The position numbers were made by a program, and so were the translations under genes. A stretch of DNA of 64,000 nucleotides from the NCBI GenBank assembly GCA_013399305.1, contig VXAI01000009.1:1723372-1787371 (forward strand), read 5' to 3'. The notes beneath the pieces were generated by a model. The model worked only from the letters and a program-made list of their open reading frames with translations. It searched no databases and was not told the origin of the DNA. Below, piece after piece: positions 37,964-61,051 of the stretch; the stretch's first letter is position 1; each line of letters begins with the position of its first letter. The stretch is from Rostratula benghalensis. Taxonomy: Eukaryota; Chordata; Aves; Charadriiformes; Rostratulidae.

Positions 37964-37973
37964 GGGAATTCCC
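37964..37973. promoter_or_regulatory. Perfect palindromic kB word
   Basis: GGGAATTCCC, identical to the intron 2 site of NFKBIA and about 20 kb downstream of that gene. No other regulatory context is visible. Confidence 0.3.
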
Positions 37974-38810
37974 TCCAGGGTGGAGCCCTGTGCTGTAGGT
38001 GTGGTACCAACAAAAACAAGCCCAGGTTTTCAATCCTTCTTTCAGGGTGGGCCTCGGAGCAGCTGGGGGTGGGGAAAATTGCCGTGAAAAGTTTCTGCTG
38101 TTTACAGTTTAGTAGAGGAGTAATTAACTGCTAAGTGTATGGAAGTTGGAGGGGACAGGACTAGGACAAGCTCTGATTTCTCAAATGTCAAACTGTCCTT
38201 ATCCTGGTATTTTATGATTTACTTCCTGCAGAACTTCTCCCAGATGGGAAAGTATGCCTGCAACCTGGGCATAAAAGGCTTTAAAGACACCTGAAAACAC
38301 CAGCAGTTTATGGAAATTGATCATTTTTTACAAGACCACTCTCTACTCATGCTAGAAAATGTTTGGAATAAACATAATTTACGATTAAAAAAAAGAGGAA
38401 AGAAAGAAAGGTGGCAATTTTTTTCTCACTGTTGAGAGCAGCAGAGGGCTCCTCCAAAGCCACCAGCAGTGTAAGGCCGTAGCGGTGGGGGACGGAACCC
38501 CCGTGCCCTGCAGAGCCACCCACAGCAGGGCTCAAAGCCTGGTGGAGACACATCCGCCCCATTGCTATCGTTGCTGAGACTGTACCTCACGAGGATATTT
38601 TTAATCAAAATTTTAAAGCACAGATCCAACAGAAACAAGCCAAGCAGGTTCTGTTGTAACTATATTTAATCGCTGCTCTGAATCCTCTCCCACAGCCCGT
38701 GGCGCAAGGCGCGTGAGAGCACGGTGGTGCTTGGGCTGGCTTGCTCTCCAGCTTGGCTATCCTCACACGACCCTGCTTACCCAGTATAACACTGGTTTCT
38801 TTCCCAGCTT

Positions 38811-38846
38811 TAAAAATAATAAAAATAAATAAATAAATAAATAAAT
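38811..38846 (+). repeat. (AAAT)n microsatellite
   Basis: AATAATAAAAATAAAT followed by further AAAT units. It marks roughly where the sequence turns AT-rich. Confidence 0.9.
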
Positions 38847-41800
38847 GTATGTGGAAAACCGAGTGCTGAGGTTTTGTTCACAGTTACTGCAAATAGTCAA
38901 GTTGTGTCAAATGAGTATCTTTCAGCATAGATCTACGTTAAGATTTTTTGCTTTATTTTATTGACTTATTTTCGACAGACCTTCAGAAGGCAAATCAGAG
39001 GCACGACATTACGGGAGAGCAGGCAACAACGTCCGAGCCCGCCCAGCAAACCTGTCTCAGCAGCTCCACCGTATTTGTCAAGAGCAGAGGGAGGGAGCTC
39101 CAGCTTTTCACCAGCAGGAACAATCCCAGGCAGTAACCACAGACCTTCAATCCAGCCCTTTCAACGTTCTATGCAAAACTGAAAGCAGCACATGCATAAG
39201 GAGTTTCACACGCTTCGTACGGCTGGGAATGAGGAGGTACCCTCAGAGTGGGCTGAAGTACCATCTGGAGGATTGCATTTGTACAGCCCGAGAGCGTCAC
39301 AAGTTAGTGATGTGCGTAAAGCTGACAAAGAGAAACTGTTTATTCTCCTAGGTAACTATCCATCTCAAAAGGTTTAAGATACCAACACAATAAAACCATG
39401 GCAACCTGCAGTATGTAGCACAACCAAATCAAGGGGTGTGCTTTTTGCCCTCAGACAGGACAATAAAACATCAGGCTGTGCTGAACTGGGTCCTTCCTTC
39501 CCTGCTTCCATAAGATCAAATCCTCTCCCAGCACCCACAAACACTGGAGCTCATGCAACCATGTGGTGAGCCCGTGAGCTGAGACAGGCAGAACTTCATC
39601 CTGCAGTGAAGAAGGGACAAGTAGCAGTGCAGATGGACTCCCTGAACTGGGTCAGTCTTGCAGTCACATGTGTCCCATTGCCAGCACAAGGGATGGAGTG
39701 AGATCATGCAGTGACTGAAACAGCCCTTTCTGACCTAGATCTGCTAAAGATACTGTGGACCTGCAACCTTGCCTGCTCCCACCAAGAGCTGAACGTCCTG
39801 AGCCCAAGCCTAGAAGCTGAAACAAGCTCCTGCAGCACACCTTGGCCTTGCCAGCCCATTTGAAGGCGCCACACTCCCAGCAGAGCTGGATTACAGCATG
39901 TGTCTATGCCCAGACACACACATTGGTTCTTGTTACAAAGCACAAGTGTTCATGTATTGTGATGGTATGTGTTTTGATTTGCTACCAAAGTGGGAAAACA
40001 TTGCATACTTATTATCTGCATTTTAAATAAGGGCCGTAACAACATTTTGCAAATATGTGCTTCATCAACAGAAGCAGTTTCTCAATCGTTCTCCTGGTGA
40101 ATGCATTGCACGTGCTTTCATTTGTCAATAAGTTTAGCATCAGAGACCACATAAATCCATTTTATCTTCTTTTTCTCTATTAATCCCCTTCTTAAAATTG
40201 AAGGGAAAGGACCTTTGCTACTTCATTTCGGTGATACAGGCCACTTGTAATGCTACTTATTACTAATTCTTTCTGTTATATTCCTTTTCTGGAGAAGCTT
40301 ATGCCCTTTTCCAGGCCATCAAAATCCTCATCTGGATGCCAGGACATTCACAATATCCGGGTTTCTGGGTTTTGGGAGCTTTTTCCCCCTCTCCAGACTT
40401 ATTTTGGAGCCCATCACTGTAACTCTTGCCTTTGAATGTTGGACCACTATGGCGCTTTAGGCACGTGTCCCCAGCTGAACTACCTACACAAGAGCTCAGG
40501 TCTGTTTCCTGCGTTGGAGTGAGAAAGATGTAGGTGTCAGTGCAAAGTACTCAAAGTAGGAAAAAAAGTTAAAAAAAATACTTCCTGGTGAGTACTGTTG
40601 TCACTCAAGGGATATATCTATTTTTGCACTTACAAAGCTAGTTTTACACTATTTTATACTTTATTTACTTGGTTTGTAACTAGGTAAGAGAGATTAGTAA
40701 CTGAAACTTCGCCTGGAGATAAGAACAGGGAATATCATCACCTAATCTTCTAACAAGTATTCAACAAGCACCCACACGGCAGAACAACCAGAAGCTACAG
40801 GCTGAGAAACCCACTGGAGACTGAGGGTTCAGGCAGCTGGCCACTACCCCACCGCAAAGTCAGGCAGCCTTCTCCATCATCACTGAAAATCCGCTTTTTT
40901 TTTTAATCCCATCCCTCCTGCTAATGGCCTCAAACAGCAACCCTCCAGCCTTCTTAGAGGCACATCCTGTTACCTTCAGGGGCAGAGAGTAACTAGGCTA
41001 ACCTGATAGCCTACTTTCAAGGTTAACCACATCCTAAGGTGAGAAATGGTTTTTGTTTTTTTGGGGTTTCTGTCAGCCAGGCATTTCCAAATACTGTTAG
41101 CTGAAACTAGGGCTAACATTCAATGCAAATAAATTTCTTCACAAACCCTAAAGGTAAGCACAGCTACAAGTGGTTTAAGGGATGCATATGGAAAAGGGAA
41201 CAAAAGAAACACTGCCCATCCCACTTGTGCTAAAACCCAACCCAAGGCAGCTCTCCCTGTTGGCAGTCAACTTTCTGTAGGTTTTCTTCACACCTTGATG
41301 GACCTTCTACCTTCCTCAGTGCCCTAAAGCTGCACTGCCCAGACAGACCCCCTGCCTCCAGTGAGATTCCAGAAAGTAGCTTAGACAGATTCAGAGAACT
41401 AATAGCCACCCTCTCCCTGAGGAAAAATTCTTGTTTACAAGGGAGGATTTTGACTGCCACTCCTGCCAGCTGCACCACTAGTTTAACCAGACCCTGCCTA
41501 TGGATCCTGTCCTGCACTGCCCCCTGTGCTGCTACCACTACTGCAGGACCAGGACTGAGGTTAACCAGTGTCCAAACTGACTTCGAGCTACTTCTCTGGA
41601 TGGAATTCCAATTTTGTTTTATTTTTTAAAACATTGATGCAGGTAGCCCTGGAGATGGCTGGGCTACACATTGGGTGTAAGAGCGGAGGAACCAAGGAAA
41701 GGCTGCTGTAACAGCACCATCCCCAGAGAAACCTTCTTCAGACTAGACCCTGCCTCCCCAAGGGGTAGTCTTGATGCTGCTCACATTAAGGCTTGTGTCA

Positions 41801-43008
41801 CCTGCTGACAGAGGCAAATACACCTGGCCTTTGGTGGTCCAGGTGCTGTCATATCAGTTTAAATCAAAGAGCAGTCAAGTGGATACTGAGCTGTGGCTAC
41901 TCCTGTTCCTTCGGTGGCACAGGCTGTGGTTTCTGCAGCAGCTTAAACCAGAGGTGGTGAAATCCTGTTTCTCCCGTCTCTGCTTTACACCAGCACTAGG
42001 GCCAACTTGATCCCACAGCGAGCCGACTGACATCACCAATCCAAAGAACTGGAACAAACTGGTTTTCCACCAGTTTACTAAACAGAACAGCCCATTACAA
42101 ATGTAAATAAACACCAGTGCTGGCTGAACGGAGAGACTGGACATAGCTGGGATCAAAACAAGGAGGAGGACAAGCATACCTGCAAACATCACCGCAACAT
42201 CAGGAATTCCCATTCCTGACCACGCAATCCCACTCCATGCACATTCGTGCCATGTTTCTCAACCCACAGACACCAAGTCTGACACCCTAACTGGAGAGAT
42301 GGTTACTTTTCTAGAAGTCTAAGGAATCCCATGAAGACTTAAATAACTTATGCACACAAATTCCAATGTCAGTGGGTATCACAAGTGGCAGTCTCCTGCG
42401 ACAGAAAACAAACAGATCTAATTTGCTGGAAAAACAATATAAAAATCACAGCTTGGCTTGTGTCTCCTAATCATCCTGCATCCTGTGCTGCTAAAGCCTC
42501 AGCTAGGAAACTACTCCAGAGGCATGGGGTTCAACGTTAAGTTCTACCAGCAAAGCCAGGATCGGTTGCACAGCGAGGCCATGTCATGCATCTGCAGCGC
42601 CGGGAGGCTCAGCTACAGCTACCACATTCTAAAAAGGACCAGGAGAAAAACATGAACCCAAAAAATGGAAGCCCAGACTTCTTCGTAGATGACTCAACTC
42701 TGCCAAACACAGTGAGCTGGATTTTGACTTAGTGATACCCTGGCTCTATTTATTCACCAGGCTTACAGTCAAGTATATTACTGTTCCCATATTTAACACT
42801 GTAGCACGGAATTTTCAGAGATGATGGTGACAAGGACAAGACTACTACTACAGAAAAAAGACCACTATGCTAAAACAATCCCAACTTGGTGAACAGCAGC
42901 AAATACTTCTATTAAACTGAAGGTTTTGACAGTCAGTTAAGAAATGCAAGTGTATCTGTACAGACATATGACAAAGGACAGAAGAAAGTTTTGGGTTGTT
43001 TATTTTTT

Positions 43009-43026
43009 GTTGTTGTTGTTGTTGTT
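43009..43026 (+). repeat. (GTT)n microsatellite
   Basis: Six GTT units following a T-rich stretch. Confidence 0.9.
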
Positions 43027-45106
43027 TCTGTTTTTTTTAAATGGGAGAGTAATGAAAACCAAACAAAATCCAGACACTATTTTAAGCAGCTTTGCATAAG
43101 CACGTGATGATCCTTGTTTTAGTTTGGCCATAAGAGATACAAATCCACTGTTCCAACAGATCCTGAACTACAGGATGTCTTGCATTATTTCCAAATAGTT
43201 TAGGTTACAGCAAAACAAGAGAACAGAACAAATTGTTACTAGCAAGAACTGGCTGGAACAAGCTGTGACAATTTAAGAACTTCCCATCTGAAAAAAAAAA
43301 TAAATAAAAAAATCACAGGTTAAAAAATGAAAAGCAATGCCCCTACTGGTATTACCCTGGTAGTGTAGGGCTTTTTTCTAGAAGCAAACATGAACACTGT
43401 CATGGATACGCTTCACAAAACTTGATCTCATGAGCCAACAAGGCTGCTGGCTTTGCAGAACTCAAAATAGCTGGCATTGTTTCTGTGTAAGGGAAAAAAA
43501 ACAATACGAAAGTGGACCTTTTCTTTTTTTTCCCCTTTTAGATGCCAGCAAACTGCAGACCTAGTTCTTTTGTCTTACATCTAACAATGTGCGCTGAACC
43601 AAAATATTTACGTGGTAGAGAGAAGGTAGAGAAGAATGCAGGATACCATTCCATGACATTAAAATGGCTCCAATGCCTACAGAGAGTTGCTCCACTTGAA
43701 CTCCCTATCCATTTTAGGCTTAGCTCAGACTGCCATCCCTGGAGGCTTTACATTGAGAAAGTATGGTCTAACACTGCACATTACAAGCTGATTCAGTACC
43801 ACACGTTGCACTTAAGAAGTATCTGAAATCCTAGAGGGGCTCATTAACACCTGCCTTAACATCTCTTGCTTCCAGGATGAATACACAGCCAGCTCCTGAT
43901 GACCCACAGACTATTTATGTTAAGATTCCCTATTTAAGCTATTTCTGTCTGTAAAACACACCGTTACTGCTTCTGGGGCCCCCTTGAAGGGAGGGGAGGG
44001 GGAGGTTGTAAGAAGTCCAGATGCTTTTCACAGCCTCCAATAAATACTGATTTACCTGACGGCGTGTACTTGGTGTTTGCACCCTTACACTCTCCACCAC
44101 GAATAAAGAGCACGGTGAGTTAAGACTTTACCCCCTTCCTGCTTAACCACGCTCTGACTGCACCTACAGAGCAAGCCCAGCTCCGGTATCACCCTCCATA
44201 AGCTCTACCCAAGCCAGCAGCCTTAGGATGGTATCGGGGAGATCCCAGTTTCTCCACAACGGCCAGTTTTGGAAGGGCAGGTGATGGCGGGTAGGGCTGA
44301 CGCCAGCCACGGCTGAGAGAGTTCTGTCACAGGTGCCCTCGGCTGCAGGGCCTGAGGAAGGGGATCCTGTGTCTGAGGTCAGGCCCCCCCATCTGCATAG
44401 CTGCCTTATCTTAAACAACATAACTTTCTGGCTGAAAAAGAAAAATCCCCATCATTAGGATGACAAGAGAGCCAGGAATTCTCACTAAGAGGACAAAATA
44501 CCAACAAAAATGGCATTTCCTTTGCTGGAATTTTGACTTTGCTTATTTAAAAGCAGCATTCCCAGTTAATATATTATATTGTGGACAGCTTATTTCATCA
44601 CCTCAAGGTGGGATGTTCCGCATTGCAAAAGCATAAGGTATGAACACACACCCATTGCTCTCAGAGCCACCCCCCTCCTCACTCAATCATATGCAAGCTC
44701 CAAAATTAGGAATTAAAGGTGTTGCAGGGAGTTTTAATGCTAAATACTTTATGCAAATGTGCTCCAGTCGCATGGCTTCCCGATTCTCATCTTCTTCATT
44801 TGTTTTGTTCGAGAAGTCATTAGTGAAATTTTCCATACATAGTTAAAGCTGATCAAAAATAAAGTATCAGAGGATTATACTTCATGGCAGAGTAAACGAT
44901 GACTTAAGTCTATTCAAATTCAGGGTGTTAGGAAACTGGAGGATTGGGAAGAAAGGTCCTAGGAAGTTTCTGAAGCCCAGCAGTCACTTGGAACAACACA
45001 GACCTTCCCGAATGTGCCACTAGTATTTATTCTGCAAATTGTTGCACAAAATCACACAGAATTCTCGATAACCCACCCAAACCCAGAAGCAGAGGTGGCT
45101 TCATCT

Positions 45107-45135
45107 TATAATCTCTGTACTACACAGAGATTATA
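45107..45135. other. Perfect 12-bp inverted repeat with 5-nt loop
   Basis: Arms TATAATCTCTGT and ACAGAGATTATA are separated by ACTAC. On RNA this makes a short stable hairpin, too short alone for a miRNA precursor. It lies 1.2 kb beyond the PSMA6 stop codon. Confidence 0.75.
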
Positions 45136-46023
45136 CTACAGGAGGGAAGCTGAAACTTGGAGGCAGTGCTGGCAATGCAGGAATCTTTGTAGAGTCAACA
45201 ATTCATAGTGTATTTGCATCTCCTCAGCTCAGCTGCCACGTCAGGTTAGCATTATCTTTTATTGTAACCACCAAACACATCACTGCATCCCCCTTTGCTA
45301 CAAGGAACTTGAAAAACATGGGTTCAAGGAAATTTTGGAGTAATTGAAGCCAATATAGGACAAGCATGGTGGAGGAATGAAGGTAAGGAGCTAAGTCACA
45401 TGAGCTTGGGATTCTTCCAGGAAGACTCTCATGTCTACCCAAGAGCTAGAAGTGCTCAGTAACGTTCCCCTTCTCCTCAGGGTCTCCTCCCTCACAACTT
45501 CCCTTTTTGCTGCTGAGGCTGAAACCTCTGCAATTGCCCCAAAACAAAAATGCCTTTTTCTTCACCTTCACTTATGTTTTTGCAGTCTTTTTTCCTAACC
45601 CAGAACCTTTAAAGGAGCAAGGGGAAATGCTTCCCAGAGACATTCTTGTTGATGGACTTTTGTCTGATGTTGTTTCTGGCTATGTTCAAAGCCTCCAAAC
45701 CAGGCAGGTGACAAACAGCCAAAATCCCAAAGCACACTACATATAGAATCTGTTCCCCTAAATAAATGTTAGCTTCAGAGCTGTTTAATTACAGCAGATG
45801 TCTGTTAAATTTACCACCTGCACCACAAATAAATCAGTCTAAAGGAATGCACCAGGAATTGCAGCTCAAGTTTTTTCCTTCAGCTTTTGTCCTAATCCTC
45901 ATACAAAGCTGAGCAAATAGTAAGAGCTTCTTAATTTTCCCCACAGTTACATCAGTAATGCTGTAAGCCCTTCAACATCAGGGCAAGAAGAGAATGCATG
46001 TAAATGTATGAATTATCTCAAGG

Positions 46024-46043
46024 CACACACACACACCCCCCCC
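46024..46043 (+). repeat. (CA)n/C-run simple repeat
   Basis: GCACACACACACACACC running into eight C. It lies just past the PSMA6 poly(A) signal. Confidence 0.85.
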
Positions 46044-46245
46044 ATAATCTGATAGAAAACTAGAAGCCAAATAGCTCAGGTGAAAAATACAGCACGGAGT
46101 ATGAAATTTCTCTTAAAATACAACTAAAAAGGCAAACAATTGTCACAGAAACAAAGTCATCAAGCATTTTGATGAGAATTTAATAGAAATGAAAGTTTTA
46201 AAAAAATCATTAAAAGGAGACGCCAAGTATTTCAAAAACCTCTGT

Positions 46246-46251
46246 TTTATT
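46246..46251 (-). terminator. PSMA6: Poly(A) signal AATAAA of PSMA6
   Basis: TTTATT on the + strand, 127 bp downstream of the PSMA6 stop codon in the direction of transcription. It predicts a short 3' UTR (46,377 to about 46,230). Confidence 0.7.
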
Positions 46252-46377
46252 CATACAGAGTAAAATACATCATATAGTGAACATTGTTTTCCACCCATAA
46301 TCTAAAGCCATTAATAAGTGTTTTCTTTTCACCAAATATTCTGGCCAGAAGCATGGACAATGGAACAGGAATGTTAA

Positions 46378-58950
<12,573 letters not shown>

Positions 58951-58952
58951 TG

Positions 58953-59768
58953 GGATCATGCAATTGTTGGAGTTAGAAGGGACCTCTAGAGATCATCCAG
59001 TCCAACTCCCCTGCTAAAGCAGGATTGCCCAGAGCACATCACTCAGGACTGCATCCAGGTGGGTCTTGAAAATCTCCAGAGAAGGGGACTCCACACCCTC
59101 CCTGGGCAGCCTGTTCCAGTGCTCTGTCACCCTCACCATAAAGAAGTTTTTTCTCATATTTGAATGGAACTTCCTATGTTCCAACTTGTGCCCATTGCCC
59201 CCCTTGTCCTGTCACTGGGAACCACTGAGAAGAATCTGTCTCCCTCCTCCTTCAACCCACCCCTCAGATACTTGTAAGCATTAATAAGGTTTCCCCTCAG
59301 CTTTCTCTTCTCCAGACTAAAGGGTCCCAGCTCTCTCAGCCTTTCCTCCTAAGGGAGATGCTCCAATCCCTTAACCATCTTTGTTGCCCTACGCTGGACT
59401 CTCTCCAGTAGTTCCCGGTCTCTCTTGAACTGGGGAGCCCAGAACTGGATGCACTATTCCAGTTGTGGCCTCACCAGTGCAGAGCAGAGGGGAAGAATGG
59501 CCTCCCTCCACCTACTGGCCCCACTCTTCCCTATGCAGCCCAGGATTCCGTTTGCCCTCTTGGTGACAAGGGCACGTTGCTGGCTCATGGATAGTTTACT
59601 GTCTACCAGGACCCCAGATCCTTCTCCTCAGAAGTGCTTTCCAGCAGGTCCACCCCTAATCTATATTGGTACCTGACATTCTTCCTCCCCAGGTACGAGA
59701 CCCTACACTTGTCCTTGTTAAACCTCATTAGGTTCTTCTCTGCCCAGCTCCCCCGCCTGTCCCTCCGA
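58953..59768 (-). mobile_element. CR1 LINE fragment (-), about 0.8 kb
   Basis: The longest repeat copy in the window. The + strand carries reverse-complement CR1 words in order: GGGACCTCTAGAGATCATCC, CTCCACACCCTCCCTGGGCA, CAGCTCTCTCAGCCTTTCCT, CATCTTTGTTGCCCTACGCT and CAGGTACGAGACCCTACACT. Its 3' end is at about 58,955. It is 5'-truncated near 59,768. Reading frames are broken, so it is an inactive copy. Confidence 0.93.
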
Positions 59769-60450
59769 TGTGACAAAAATTAGCAGGGAACATGTTTGAC
59801 TGCTAAGAGTCCTGATGGAGCTTGTCATCGGACACTGCAAAAGCTTAGAACTGCAAATACTACACAAAAAGATCTGCATGATTCAGCTCAAACTGCAGAT
59901 TTTTGTGGTGTGTAAGAAAAAATGTGATAAAAACATGATCTTTCATCTGAGATTAATGTGTCCTTTCCATGTTTTTGGGGGGAGAAAAGTTTGCATTAAA
60001 GTAGTAAGTGCAATAAAGGAACACATTTACCACACAAACACTTATAAATAATAACTTAGAACACTTTTCCTGTAGTATACAATAATTTTCTTGTTTTATT
60101 TATAATTTGTGATAGGTTTTATAAAAATCTCTGCACAAAATTCAGCTTTGTCCTACTACTGCCTGTAAGAATTTCTAGTTATGATGACATTTCCTTAGAA
60201 AATTAATGCATTTCCATAAGCAAACTATTCTAGTGACATGAAACCCTGTCAGAAGCAGCAAACTGAAAAGTGTGAAAGAGCCACACACTATCCCACCGGT
60301 TGTTTCCTAATTCTTCCAATCAAAACCTTAATACATGTCGCTGCAACAAATCTTTTGCATTCTGCGTGATCAACTGAATTCTAGTTGGTGTGAGGGAGTA
60401 TTAGGGCTATGTGTGCCTGGCAAATGGTAAACATACTGTTTGGCCCCCTT
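59769..60450. other. AT-rich DNA, possible extended PRORP 3' UTR
   Basis: No coding exon. A second AATAAA on the - strand (TTTATT at 60,095-60,100) could serve a longer PRORP transcript. Otherwise nothing recognised. Confidence 0.4.
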
Positions 60451-60457
60451 AGCTCCA

Positions 60458-60463
60458 TTTATT
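60458..60463 (-). terminator. PRORP: Candidate PRORP poly(A) signal
   Basis: TTTATT on the + strand reads AATAAA on the gene strand, about 450 bp after the stop codon. An ATTAAA nearer the stop (60,654-60,659) and an AATAAA at 60,095-60,100 are alternatives. Confidence 0.4.
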
Positions 60464-60910
60464 GCCTGTAGAAATGTCTGTGTGACACACAACGTGGGCA
60501 AGGTCAGCCCTGCCCATTTTGAAGGTACTTTGGAAGTCCTGCTTAATTTCTTTGAAGCACAGAGTTTATGAATTCCAGTGTGGGTGAAAAGCCTGAGGAA
60601 AAAAAAAAATATTAAAAAGCCACAACCTGAAATTCCAAGAGGGAAAAACAAGTTTTAATTCAAATCACATTGAGAGGCTACAGAAATTGCCTGTAAAGAT
60701 GGAAATAATGAACCTAATTCCTCCCTGCTGGACCACCATGGATGGTAACAGATTCACTGCAGGAATGCTTTTGACAAAAAGCAGTTACTGAACTTTCTTT
60801 AGCTATAGGCCTCACACATCAATCCCATAATTGTACTGCTGAGCTCTCCCAGTCAGCAACAGTGATTAAAAAAAAAAAACAACAACCAAAACCAACTTCA
60901 GCTTGTGCAA

Positions 60911-61051
60911 TTACATTCTGAATCGTTGCTGTTGAATGCAGAGCCATTTTCTTGGTACTCGATAGGAGTATTTTTCCTCAAAAGAGTCTTTATAGGGGAT
61001 ATGCCATGTGTCACCTGTAGTCTGTACCACGCAGTCATAACTTAAAGCAGG
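60911..61051 (-). CDS. PRORP: PRORP last coding exon
   Basis: Acceptor CCAACAG. Encodes [20 protein letters not shown], then [20 protein letters not shown] and QQRFRM, stop TAA. Holds the zinc-ligand His and Cys. Confidence 0.95.
   Translation of the reverse strand, partial: PALSYDCVVQTTGDTWHIPYKDSFEEKYSYRVPRKWLCIQQQRFRM

Larger units (their letters stand above)
33751..46230. other. Intergenic DNA between NFKBIA and PSMA6, right part
   Basis: No gene recognised. Up to about 38 kb the DNA is moderately GC-rich; from about 38.8 kb it becomes AT-rich and stays so through PSMA6. Simple repeats are listed separately. A perfect kB palindrome lies at 37,964-37,973 and a 12-bp hairpin at 45,107-45,135. 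Part of the right end may belong to alternative PSMA6 3' UTRs. Confidence 0.5.
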
